A stretch of DNA of 42,251 bases, taken from positions 1-42,251 of the forward strand of contig CAYIZP010000028.1 of assembly GCA_964367905.1 (NCBI GenBank), given 5' to 3'. Positions 32,038 through 40,470 of the stretch are shown here, piece after piece; within the stretch, counting starts at the first letter, position 1, and each line of letters starts with the position of its first letter. The stretch comes from CAUPWF01 sp964367905. Its GTDB lineage: Bacteria > Bacillota > Clostridia > Lachnospirales > Lachnospiraceae. The position numbers were made by a program, and so were the translations under genes. The notes under the pieces were generated by a model. The model saw only the letters and a program-made list of their open reading frames with translations, was not told the DNA's origin and searched no databases.

Positions 32038-33180
32038 ATGAAAGTTGTAGTAGCAATTGATTCGTTCAAAGGAAGTTTATCATCTATGGAGGCGGGAAAT
32101 GCAATCAAAGAAGGCATTTTACAGAGTAATAACAATGCGGAAATTATTGTGAAACCGATAGCCGATGGCGGGGAAGGGACGAAAGAAGCATTATTAGAGG
32201 GGCTAGGTGGAAAGCGTATATTGGTTCCAATAACAGATCATTTAGGCAATAAAATTCTAGGCGATTATGGTGTTATAGAAGATAGAAACATAGCGATAAT
32301 TGAAATGGCAACAGCAGCCGGAATTACTTTGGTAAAGGGTAAGTTGAGACCAATGGAATCAACTACATATGGTGTAGGCGAAATGATACACGATGCAATA
32401 AAAAAAGGCTGTAGAGAATTTTTCATTGGAATTGGAGGAAGTGCAACCAATGATGTGGGAATTGGGCTGTTGGAGGCTTTGGGATATGAATTTCTAGATA
32501 GTAAGGGAAATCGTGTTGGTGCTGGAGCGCAAGTATTAGGCAAAATTAATAGAATATGTGATGCGAATAGAGTGAAAGAATTGGACGAGTGTACATTTAA
32601 GATTGTGTGCGATGTTACCAACCCATTATATGGGACATATGGAGCGACACAAGTCTATGGTGGGCAGAAGGGATTAACAGAAAGCGAAATAAGTTCTGTT
32701 GATGAAGGTGTGCAATGTTTTGCGCAAAAGGTAGTGGAATATTCTAATCGCGATGATAGGTTCAGCAAGGGGGCTGGAGCGGCAGGGGGACTTGGATTTG
32801 CTTTGTTAAGTTTTCTTGATGCACAGTTTTATTCAGGAATTGAAGTTGTATTAGATGCAATAAGGTTGGAAGAAAGCATACAATTGGCAGATATTATAGT
32901 GACAGGAGAAGGTCGAATCGATCAGCAAACGGCTATGGGAAAAGGACCGATTGGAATTGCAAAAATTGCAAAAAAATATAACAAAAGAGTGATAGCTTTG
33001 TCTGGAAGTATTGGAGAAGGTGCAGAAATATGTAACGAGGAAGGAATTGATGCATTCTTTTGCATTCAAAGAGGTGCAATTGGATTAGCGGAGGCAATGG
33101 ATAAAGACACTGCCTATTACAATATGAAGAAGACAGCTGAGCAGATATTTAGATTATTGGGAGATAGTTGTTTATCATAA
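32038..33180 (+). CDS. Glycerate kinase (GarK/GlxK class, forms 2-phosphoglycerate)
   Basis: 380 aa, typical class II glycerate kinase length. Family blocks seen are MKVVVAIDSFKGSLSS (1-16), PIADGGEGT (~40-48), EMATAAG (~88-94), GIGGSATNDVG (~131-141), DVTNPLYG (~190-197) and TGEGRIDQQT (~288-297). It phosphorylates D-glycerate, feeding lower glycolysis. Position directly behind the hydroxypyruvate reductase-like gene strongly suggests sequential steps. G+C content is higher here than in the preceding genes, closer to the flanking locus. RBS AGAGGAAC is moderate. No separate promoter is evident between the terminator and the ATG. Confidence 0.93.
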   Translation: MKVVVAIDSFKGSLSSMEAGNAIKEGILQSNNNAEIIVKPIADGGEGTKEALLEGLGGKRILVPITDHLGNKILGDYGVIEDRNIAIIEMATAAGITLVKGKLRPMESTTYGVGEMIHDAIKKGCREFFIGIGGSATNDVGIGLLEALGYEFLDSKGNRVGAGAQVLGKINRICDANRVKELDECTFKIVCDVTNPLYGTYGATQVYGGQKGLTESEISSVDEGVQCFAQKVVEYSNRDDRFSKGAGAAGGLGFALLSFLDAQFYSGIEVVLDAIRLEESIQLADIIVTGEGRIDQQTAMGKGPIGIAKIAKKYNKRVIALSGSIGEGAEICNEEGIDAFFCIQRGAIGLAEAMDKDTAYYNMKKTAEQIFRLLGDSCLS

Positions 33181-33187
33181 TATACGG

Positions 33188-33246
33188 AAAAGTGATAGTA
33201 TTATACCAGAAATAAAATAGGATAAAATCGCATTATTTGATATAAT
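33188..33246 (+). promoter_or_regulatory. Sulfatase promoter with box shared with GH3
   Basis: The consensus -10 TATAAT (33241-33246) has no good -35. The 40-base box at 33188-33227 matches the GH3 upstream box at 32/40, with TGATAGTATTAT at 33193-33204, 48 bases before the -10. Likely a shared activator site; the candidates are the AraC-type proteins of the window. Confidence 0.6.
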
Positions 33247-33326
33247 ATATAGACAGTTGCAAAAAACAATAGTAGAAAGCAATAAGTATTGGACGTTATA
33301 TCTAAACAAGAAAGAGAGGCGTAGCT

Positions 33327-34862
33327 ATGTCACAAACACAAACAAATATTTTACACATTTTTACAGATCAATTAAGATTTGATGCAATCCATGCACATAA
33401 TAATCCGGTGATTAAGACACCGAATATTGACCGATTGGTATCCATGGGGGTGAGTTATCACAATGCATACACACCATCCCCTGTGTGTGTTGCAGCGAGA
33501 TGTGCTATGATCACAGGCTTGTATCCAACAAAAACAGGGTGCTATTCCAATGATGATATGCCTGAGGATGTACCATCATTTATGGAGATATTGAGTGAGA
33601 ATGGATATCGAACACATGGAATTGGAAAGTGTCATTTCACACCAGACATGAATGCACTTCGTGGATTTCAAACAAGGGAGAGGCAGGAAGAGTTGTCTCC
33701 AGAAGAGATAGAGATTGAACCATATTATCAGATGTTATGTGAGAATGGATACGACTATACCTATGAAGCACATGGGGTAAGAGGACCGATGTACTATATT
33801 CCACAGCCATCTAGGTTGCCAGCACACTTGCATCCGACACAATGGATTGGAGATCGGACCGTGAAGTTTATCGAAGAGAATAAAGAGGGAGAACCATGGT
33901 ATTTATTCTCTAGCTTTATCCACCCACATCCACCATTTGCCCCACCTGTACCATGGCACAAGCTCTATGATCCAGTACAGATGCCATTGCCGATATTGAC
34001 AGCAGATGATGAAAGTATGCAGATGTTTGTCAATAAGGTACAGAATCGATATAAGTATCGGGATTTAGGAAGAGATTTGAATCTACTGCGATGCCAGAAG
34101 GCGTACTATTATTCTTGTGTTTCCTTTATCGATTATCAGTTGGGAAGAATCTTGGATGAGCTAGAGAAGTCAGGACAATTGAAGAATACAATGATTGTCT
34201 TCACATCAGACCATGGAGAACTGCTGGGAGATTATCAGTGCTTTGGAAAGCGCTCCATGCACAATTCGGCTGCAAAGATTCCGTTTATCGTATACCAAGA
34301 CGGAGTGTTCGACGGTGGAAAGGTGAATGAAACGCCTGTAAGTTTGGTGGATTTAGCACCTACATTCTTAGATGTAGCATCGATAGACCATAGCAAATAT
34401 CAAATGGATGGAAGTAGTTTGAGAGAGGAAGAGAAAGAGTATGTATACTCTATCTTCTCTTGCTATCAAGAAGCACAAAATGGAAGTGTGAAGTTGATCC
34501 CAGAGGAATATAAGCAAGACCCTGAACTGATGAAGCATGCATTTGGAAACTATATGATTACAGATGGTACTTGGAAATATATCTATTCTGCTCCAGATAG
34601 ACGAGAATTCCTATTTGACTTGAGAGGTGGAGCGGAAGTGAGAAATCGCGCAGGAGTTCCAAGCTGTGGAACAGAACAGAAGAGATTAAAGCAAGCATTG
34701 ATTGACTTCCTAGAAAAAGATGGAATTACATGCTTGACGAAAGACGGAGACTGGATTGCATTGCCAGAGATGAAGTTACCAGATAATCCAGACAGTGGAT
34801 TGATTACACAAGACATTACTTGCGATTGGTACGACGAGAGCCTTCCAGGATATCGAGAATAG
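33327..34862 (+). CDS. Type I (formylglycine) sulfatase, intracellular
   Basis: 511 aa, sulfatase S1 family. The formylglycine motif C-x-A-x-R is Cys54-Val-Ala-Ala-Arg58, followed by CAMITGLYPTKTG. A metal-binding Asp lies in IFTDQLRFDA (Asp14), with FTSDHGELLGDY (~291-302) and KRSMHNSAAKIPF (~307-319) completing the active site. No signal peptide is seen, so it desulfates imported sugars in the cytoplasm. Activity needs an anaerobic sulfatase-maturating enzyme (anSME), not found in this window. It stands alone between glycerate kinase and a bidirectional terminator. Its promoter box links it to GH3. The substrate is unknown; neighbours suggest a sulfated uronate- or rhamnose-containing glycan. 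Confidence 0.9.
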   Translation: MSQTQTNILHIFTDQLRFDAIHAHNNPVIKTPNIDRLVSMGVSYHNAYTPSPVCVAARCAMITGLYPTKTGCYSNDDMPEDVPSFMEILSENGYRTHGIGKCHFTPDMNALRGFQTRERQEELSPEEIEIEPYYQMLCENGYDYTYEAHGVRGPMYYIPQPSRLPAHLHPTQWIGDRTVKFIEENKEGEPWYLFSSFIHPHPPFAPPVPWHKLYDPVQMPLPILTADDESMQMFVNKVQNRYKYRDLGRDLNLLRCQKAYYYSCVSFIDYQLGRILDELEKSGQLKNTMIVFTSDHGELLGDYQCFGKRSMHNSAAKIPFIVYQDGVFDGGKVNETPVSLVDLAPTFLDVASIDHSKYQMDGSSLREEEKEYVYSIFSCYQEAQNGSVKLIPEEYKQDPELMKHAFGNYMITDGTWKYIYSAPDRREFLFDLRGGAEVRNRAGVPSCGTEQKRLKQALIDFLEKDGITCLTKDGDWIALPEMKLPDNPDSGLITQDITCDWYDESLPGYRE

Positions 34863-34877
34863 AGAAGAGAAGTACAA

Positions 34878-34907
34878 AAAAAGTGTGTGGATTTCCACAC
34901 ACTTTTT
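34878..34907. terminator. Bidirectional terminator between sulfatase and AraC genes
   Basis: A 13-bp stem pairs 34878-34890 (AAAAAGTGTGTGG) with 34895-34907 (CCACACACTTTTT) around a four-base loop. It has a T-run on the plus strand and, because of the A-run, on the minus strand too. It overlaps the stop codon of the AraC gene. Confidence 0.85.
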
Positions 34908-37113
34908 AGTTGGCATTTTTGAATTTAGTTGCATAGAGTGTAGGTGTCATACCAGTGTATTTGCTGAATACTCGAATAAAGGAGTTGGAACTATTAAATC
35001 CTACCATTGTAGATAAATCAACGACTTTTATATTTGGATTTTCAGCTATAAATTGCTTTGCCTGTTCAATCCGATATTGGTTCAGAAAGTCTTTGAAATT
35101 ATAATTTGTAAGTTGTTTAAACAGTGTACTACAGTATTTTGGTGATAAATTAAATCGGTCGGCTAAGTCATTTAGCATAATATCATCGCTATAGTTATCA
35201 TAGATGTATTGCTGCATGTGATTTATCATATCCTTTTCAGTAGAAAATAAGGAGGAACTTACATGCGTAATGATTGACTCAAGTGTGGATTTTAGTTCAG
35301 TAATGGTGGTAGAGTCACTCCACTTTACATACCAATCCATATAATTGATTGAATGACCGATCAATTCATCTGGTGTAGTTTTTAACTCTTGGAATATTCG
35401 AAGGATGGTACCTACAAGTGCGTATACAAGTGTCTGAATATTCTCGTTCGACAAATTCTTTTCCAATAGGTTAACTCTGATAATTTCATCAAACACATCT
35501 AGGGCATCAACACTTCCACGAATGGTTAAATCAATCAAACGATTTTCCGTATCAAGAGCATAGGAAGTAGTTGTTAAACTGATATCAGATATTTGTTCAT
35601 AATAAATTAAAAGGCTATTAGGAAATAAATTTATGTATTCTCGAACCTTCATAGCCTCTAGGTATGCTTGATTCAAGTGTGAAATACCATTGACAGGTCT
35701 GCTCACCGTTACTCTACCTTCGAATGTAAAATTAGGAAATAAAGTGTTGCTGATTTCTAAATAGCAACTTAAATGACTGCTAATGTCGTCTGAATCCATA
35801 TCTCGGAGAATCAGAATAAAGGAGGAGGCGTTCATATCTATATATACAACTTTTTCATCATGAATTAAAGTCTCACTGAGGGTATTTTTATAAATCTGTA
35901 AGTTCGTATACGCGTTTATATTATCAGCAATATAGTATTTAAAAAAAGCCACAACATAATGGGAGTTAGGATAGTCGTATTGCTCAAGGGTGAAACTTGA
36001 AAGATCTTTGGAGAGTAATAATATCTTGTAATTGTTTTGTGTAACTAAAGCGCTATTAGATAGTTCTAGGTCTGAAAAGGATTCTGCTAGTTGTTTTAGT
36101 CGTTCGTTTCTGCTTGTGAGAAGGGAAAATTCATCCAAAGGCTTTTCTTTTGTAGCAATAATATCTTCATCATCTCCGATGGCACGCTCAATCGGTGCAT
36201 ATAAGGAAACTACAATTCTGTGCAATAGGAAGAGGATAATACAAAATAAAACAATGCTTCCTATTACCATCTGCCAAGCAAAAAGATTCGTGTTGGTGAA
36301 GATATAGGCCACCTTAAAGTTTAACGAACCAAAATCATCGGTAAATACTACGTTTTGTCCAGCAGTAAATGTAGAATTAGGAGAATCAATAGTTGGTTGA
36401 AGATGTTCCTCATATAATACAGTGTTTTCATCAGTCTCCATGAGAGGAATAAAAATATCCTGTGAATAGATGGCGGCATTTAAGCGATCTAAGTCGCCAA
36501 ACAAGGAGGCTTTTGGAATTGTTGCGACATAGAGGATAGGATACCCTAATTTTGATGACTTTATATATAATATATTTTCCAAATTCCCATCAATATACTG
36601 AGGGTAGAGCATGTTAAGTTTTCCTGAATTCATCGTGTCATAGATGATATCAAGATCATCAGAACTTAGATTTTTACGCTCAAAATATTCAGAAGAAGTT
36701 TCCAAAGCAGAAGTAGTGACAACATGAGTTGAGTATGTTGGTTCTGTTAGTGGCTTATCAATTGGCCATATGTCTAAGTGATAGGTAGGTGATTGTAGAG
36801 AAAAAACGAGTGAATTCAACTCATCCTTTAGTTGAATAGATTGGAAGAAAAAGGAGTTCTCGTTCTCAGCATATACCCAATCTTCAATATATTCGAGCTC
36901 ATCCATGGAAAGTATAATCTTGGAAATGTTTCCGAGAGTAATATCGGTATTTGCTTGCATGGAGCTACAAGCAGACTCAAAAGAGGACAAGACAGCATTT
37001 CTTGAATAAGAGGTTGTCATGTAAACATAAATACTCATCATAATCGAGAATGTAAGTCCGATTAAGAGAAATATCAATGATAATTTTTTCTTATATGAGC
37101 GATTATGAAACAT
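34906..37113 (-). CDS. Membrane-bound AraC-family regulator (YtdP/YesS-like)
   Basis: 735 aa. TM1 lies at ~12-32, a large extracellular sensor at ~33-275 and TM2 at ~280-303. A cytoplasmic linker (~305-620) precedes a C-terminal AraC domain (~635-735) with DLADRFNLSPKYCSTLFK and VGFNSSNSFIRVFSKYTGMTPTLYA. Like B. subtilis YtdP and YesS, it would sense a sugar outside and directly activate nearby genes from the membrane. It is divergent from the GH88-transporter operon and is the natural candidate for its regulator. RBS CGGAGGCTG; its promoter is at 37152-37180. Confidence 0.9.
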   Translation of the reverse strand: MFHNRSYKKKLSLIFLLIGLTFSIMMSIYVYMTTSYSRNAVLSSFESACSSMQANTDITLGNISKIILSMDELEYIEDWVYAENENSFFFQSIQLKDELNSLVFSLQSPTYHLDIWPIDKPLTEPTYSTHVVTTSALETSSEYFERKNLSSDDLDIIYDTMNSGKLNMLYPQYIDGNLENILYIKSSKLGYPILYVATIPKASLFGDLDRLNAAIYSQDIFIPLMETDENTVLYEEHLQPTIDSPNSTFTAGQNVVFTDDFGSLNFKVAYIFTNTNLFAWQMVIGSIVLFCIILFLLHRIVVSLYAPIERAIGDDEDIIATKEKPLDEFSLLTSRNERLKQLAESFSDLELSNSALVTQNNYKILLLSKDLSSFTLEQYDYPNSHYVVAFFKYYIADNINAYTNLQIYKNTLSETLIHDEKVVYIDMNASSFILILRDMDSDDISSHLSCYLEISNTLFPNFTFEGRVTVSRPVNGISHLNQAYLEAMKVREYINLFPNSLLIYYEQISDISLTTTSYALDTENRLIDLTIRGSVDALDVFDEIIRVNLLEKNLSNENIQTLVYALVGTILRIFQELKTTPDELIGHSINYMDWYVKWSDSTTITELKSTLESIITHVSSSLFSTEKDMINHMQQYIYDNYSDDIMLNDLADRFNLSPKYCSTLFKQLTNYNFKDFLNQYRIEQAKQFIAENPNIKVVDLSTMVGFNSSNSFIRVFSKYTGMTPTLYATKFKNAN

Positions 37114-37151
37114 AATTCAGCCTCCGTCTTTCCAGTGTTTTTGTTAGGAAG

Positions 37152-37180
37152 ATTATAGCAAATGTAAAAATGCATTTCAA
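37152..37180 (-). promoter_or_regulatory. Promoter of the membrane-bound AraC gene
   Basis: Minus strand TTGAAA (37175-37180), a 17-base spacer and TATAAT (37152-37157). These are near-consensus elements, consistent with steady low-level synthesis of a sensor. Confidence 0.7.
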
Positions 37181-37280
37181 TAAATATAATCTTAGAAATT
37201 CGAAAAACAACGTAAAATCAATAGATTGCGAGTAAAAATGATGATAAAAGAGAAAATTGTAGATGTGAGAATCAGAGTTT

Positions 37281-37309
37281 TTGAGTAGGGTTCGAATTTT
37301 TTGTGATAT
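37281..37309 (+). promoter_or_regulatory. Possible promoter of the GH88-transporter operon
   Basis: TTGAGT (37281-37286), a 17-base spacer and TGATAT (37304-37309), 54 bases before the GH88 ATG. Imperfect elements fit an activated promoter. A competing -10 candidate, TATATT, lies at 37328-37333. Confidence 0.35.
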
Positions 37310-37362
37310 ACAGATTCAGAAATTGTGTATATTATGTGAACAAGAAACAGAGGAGGAACAAG

Positions 37363-38532
37363 ATGAAGAAAATGTATTTAAGCGAACAAGAGGTTTCTTG
37401 TGAAAGTTTGAAAGTGGCAATTGAAGATGCATGCAGTCAAGTATATAAGAATATACCGATGTTTGAAAGTGTATGTCAGACGGCGTGTACTGTGGATGGT
37501 TTCTATGAAGTTGGTGAAAATGTAGGGTGGACTACAGGATTCTGGGTAGGAGAGTTATGGCTTGCATATGAATGGACTGGAAATGAAGAGTATAAGTTGG
37601 CAGCACTCAAACAAGTGGACAAATTCTTACATAGAATGGAATATCAGATTTATATTAACACACATGATATGGGATTTTTGTATACACTCTCGTGTGTTGC
37701 AGCATATAAACTTACTGGTAGTGAAATTGCTAAGAAGGCTGCAATTATGGCAGCGGATGTTTTGAAGAACAGATTTCATGAAAAAGGGCAATTTCTACAG
37801 GCCTGGGGTGAAATTGGTGCTCCAGAAAATTATCGGATGATTATAGATTGTTTGATGAATCTTCCATTATTATATTGGACGACAGAGATCACAGGGGATG
37901 AAAGCTATGCAAATGCCGCTATGGCGCATACGAACTCTGCTATGAAGGTGTTGTTTCGAGAAGATGGTTCTACCCATCATACCTATTTTTTCGATATGGA
38001 GACAGGAGAACCGACCAAGGGGGTAACAGCACAAGGCTATGACTGTAATTCGGCATGGACAAGAGGACAGGCTTGGGGAATTTACGGGATTGCATTAGCA
38101 TATAGGCAGAATCCAAATGAAGAATATATTCCTTTGTTTGAAAAAGTGGCAGATTATTTTATCGTACACTTGCCAGATAATGCAATCCCTTATTGGGACT
38201 TCCATTTTACGACAGGAAGTGATGAACCATGGGATTCATCAGCAGGATCGATTGCGGTGTGCGGTATGCTTGAGATGAGTAAGTATTTGTCAGAAGAAAA
38301 AGCAACTTATTATATAGGAGAAGCGAAGAAGATTATGAACGCACTCATTAAACACTGTGCGGCCTCTGACTTCACACAGACAAATGGATTATTATTACAT
38401 GGAACTTATTGTCGAGAATCAGAATTTAACGAGCAAGTAGACAGAGGTGTAGATGAATGTAGTGGCTGGGGCGATTATTTCTATTTTGAGGGTCTTATGC
38501 GTTTGGTATCTGATTGGAAGTTATACTGGTAA
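37363..38532 (+). CDS. Unsaturated glucuronyl hydrolase, GH88
   Basis: 389 aa from ATG 37363 (RBS AGAGGAGGAACAAG). It is an (alpha/alpha)6-barrel enzyme that removes 4,5-unsaturated uronate from the non-reducing end of lyase products. The catalytic aspartates are Asp102 in HDMGFLY and Asp162 in MIIDCLMNLPLLYW, 60 residues apart as in the streptococcal enzymes. The conserved WTTGFWVGELWLAYE (56-70) and SAWTRGQAWGIYG (230-242) are intact. No signal peptide, so cytoplasmic. The S-x-x-S-x-K sulfate-binding loop of glycosaminoglycan enzymes, expected before GVDEC (~362-366), reads CRESEFNEQVDR instead. GH105 is the alternative family, but the motifs fit GH88 better. Confidence 0.9.
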   Translation: MKKMYLSEQEVSCESLKVAIEDACSQVYKNIPMFESVCQTACTVDGFYEVGENVGWTTGFWVGELWLAYEWTGNEEYKLAALKQVDKFLHRMEYQIYINTHDMGFLYTLSCVAAYKLTGSEIAKKAAIMAADVLKNRFHEKGQFLQAWGEIGAPENYRMIIDCLMNLPLLYWTTEITGDESYANAAMAHTNSAMKVLFREDGSTHHTYFFDMETGEPTKGVTAQGYDCNSAWTRGQAWGIYGIALAYRQNPNEEYIPLFEKVADYFIVHLPDNAIPYWDFHFTTGSDEPWDSSAGSIAVCGMLEMSKYLSEEKATYYIGEAKKIMNALIKHCAASDFTQTNGLLLHGTYCRESEFNEQVDRGVDECSGWGDYFYFEGLMRLVSDWKLYW

Positions 38533-38542
38533 AGGAGTTAAA

Positions 38543-39481
38543 ATGAAGAAGAATAAGAATATGAAGGGAAACTTTAAACGAAATTTAAAATCGATTAAAG
38601 GAAATTGGGATTTATACGTGTTTCTTTTGCTGCCAGGCTTGTTATGGTATATATTTTTCGCATATAAACCAATGATGGGTTTACAAATAGCATTTTATGA
38701 TTATAACTTGTTTGGAGGTTTTGACAAGAGTATTTTCGTGGGATTCGATAATTTTATCACTTTTCTGACAGGACCAGATTTTACTCGAGTGGTAAAGAAC
38801 ACATTAATGCTTTCGTTTTGGCAAATACTGATTGGATTTCCAATCCCAATCCTATTGGCGATTGCAGTAACAGAAATGAAGAATAAATTTGTAAGCAAGA
38901 TGGCACAAACAGCAACCTTATTACCACATTTTATATCAGTTGTAGTTGTTTGCGGTATGGTAGTCAATTTCTTGTCTCCTAGTACAGGGGTAGTGAATTT
39001 GATTTTAGAGAGAATTGGAATTGAGCCAATCTACTTTATGATTGAACCGGAATATTTCCGTGGAATTTATACAGGAATGACAGTATGGCAAAATGCAGGA
39101 TTTAATTCACTGGTTTATGTAGCTGCGATAATGGGTATTGATCCGGTGTTATATGAAGCAGCAACGGTCGATGGGGCAGGTAAGCTTGCAAAGATTAGAA
39201 ATGTAACAATTCCGAGTATTCTACCAACCATTGTAACAATGCTAGTGTTAAATATTGGTAAGATGGTTAAGGTTGGTTATGAAGCAGTGCTGTTGTTATA
39301 TGAACCAGCAACATATTCTACCTCGGATATTATTGCTACCTATGCGTATAGATTGGGATTCGAGAATAACAACTATGGATTGGGTACGGCAGTAGGGTTG
39401 TTTGAAGCTTTGGTAGCATTGGTTATGGTTGTTATAGCAAATAGGCTCAGTAGAAAACTTGCGGATACTGCATTGTGGTAA
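38543..39481 (+). CDS. CUT1 ABC transporter permease (LplB/YteP type)
   Basis: 312 aa from ATG 38543 (RBS AAAGGAG). A basic N-terminus (~1-25) precedes six helices. FAYKPMMGLQIAFYDYN (~37-53) is typical of LplB/YteP proteins, and the EAA loop is LYEAATVDGAGKLAKIRNVTIP (~198-219). It belongs to the uronate-oligosaccharide transporter class often linked with GH88/GH105 enzymes. It starts 11 bases after the GH88 stop. No cognate ATPase is encoded here. Confidence 0.88.
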   Translation: MKKNKNMKGNFKRNLKSIKGNWDLYVFLLLPGLLWYIFFAYKPMMGLQIAFYDYNLFGGFDKSIFVGFDNFITFLTGPDFTRVVKNTLMLSFWQILIGFPIPILLAIAVTEMKNKFVSKMAQTATLLPHFISVVVVCGMVVNFLSPSTGVVNLILERIGIEPIYFMIEPEYFRGIYTGMTVWQNAGFNSLVYVAAIMGIDPVLYEAATVDGAGKLAKIRNVTIPSILPTIVTMLVLNIGKMVKVGYEAVLLLYEPATYSTSDIIATYAYRLGFENNNYGLGTAVGLFEALVALVMVVIANRLSRKLADTALW

Positions 39482-39492
39482 AGGAGAGAGGT

Positions 39493-40392
39493 ATGAAGGC
39501 TAGAGAAAAAGAAAATAGACAGGTTATTGGTACTGGCGAAAAGATATTTAATGTCAGTATGTGTATACTGGGTGTACTAATCACGATTATCTCTCTATAT
39601 CCAATATATTATGTGGTAATCGCTTCCATTAGTAATCCACTATCAGTTGACAGTGGAGATGTTATTTATAAATCAGTTGGAGTGTATTTTGACAGTTACT
39701 TGGAGTTGTTTGCGGATGAAGCAATTTGGACAGGATATGCGAACACACTATTCTATACAATAGTAGGAACGCTTGTGAACATGGTGGCAAGTACAACCTT
39801 GGCATATGCCCTAGCGAATAAAAAGTTGGTTGGAAGAAAATATTTTACCATGTTAGCAGTATTTACCATGTGGTTTGACGCTGGACTGATTCCAACATAT
39901 TTGAATATGAAAGATTTAGGTTTGTTAGATAGTAGAGCATCGATTGTAATAGGTTTTGCAATTAGTACATATAACGTAATTATTTTAAAAAGCTTTTTTG
40001 AACAATTACCAGAAGCACTTGGAGAGGCAGCTTATATGGATGGTGCAAACAATGTTATGACATTTTGGAAGATTATGTTACCACTATCAAAACCAGCTCT
40101 TGCAACGGTTGCAGTATTCTATGCAGTAAATAGATGGAATGGATATTTCTGGGCAATGATGTACTTGAAAGACACCTCGAAGGCACCATTACAATTATTG
40201 CTAAAGAGAATGATTGTAGACCGAACGATGAACGCGGCCGAGGCATCCATTGTCACGGTGGATTCAGTCACATCGCCAACAACTATGATTTACGCAACGA
40301 TTGTGATTGCAATTATACCAATGTTATTTATCTTCCCATTTATACAAAGATACTTTAAAACAGGTATTACAGTGGGTGGAGTAAAAGGTTAA
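39493..40392 (+). CDS. CUT1 ABC transporter permease (LplC/YtcP type)
   Basis: 299 aa from ATG 39493, preceded by AAAGGAGAGAGG; the GTG at 39475 inside the previous gene is less likely. Six helices. ISNPLSVDSGDVIYKSVGVY (~47-66) is a YtcP/LplC-type extracellular segment, and the EAA loop is LGEAAYMDGANNVMTFWKIMLP (~176-197). It ends FKTGITVGGVKG, the usual C-terminus. It forms the membrane channel with the preceding permease. Confidence 0.88.
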   Translation: MKAREKENRQVIGTGEKIFNVSMCILGVLITIISLYPIYYVVIASISNPLSVDSGDVIYKSVGVYFDSYLELFADEAIWTGYANTLFYTIVGTLVNMVASTTLAYALANKKLVGRKYFTMLAVFTMWFDAGLIPTYLNMKDLGLLDSRASIVIGFAISTYNVIILKSFFEQLPEALGEAAYMDGANNVMTFWKIMLPLSKPALATVAVFYAVNRWNGYFWAMMYLKDTSKAPLQLLLKRMIVDRTMNAAEASIVTVDSVTSPTTMIYATIVIAIIPMLFIFPFIQRYFKTGITVGGVKG

Positions 40393-40396
40393 TGTG

Positions 40397-40442
40397 ATGT
40401 TGGAGGGAAGAACCCTTAACATATAAATCCTCATTCCTGAGG
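40397..40442 (+). repeat. Two small hairpins between permease and lipoprotein genes
   Basis: A bulged stem pairs 40397-40407 (ATGTTGGAGGG) with 40413-40422 (CCCTTAACAT), and a five-bp stem CCTCA-ttcc-TGAGG lies at 40429-40442. They are a possible RNA processing or stabilising site ahead of the abundant binding-protein message. Weak structures. Confidence 0.35.
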
Positions 40443-40470
40443 AGCAAAGCAAAGAAAGAGAGGAAAAAAG

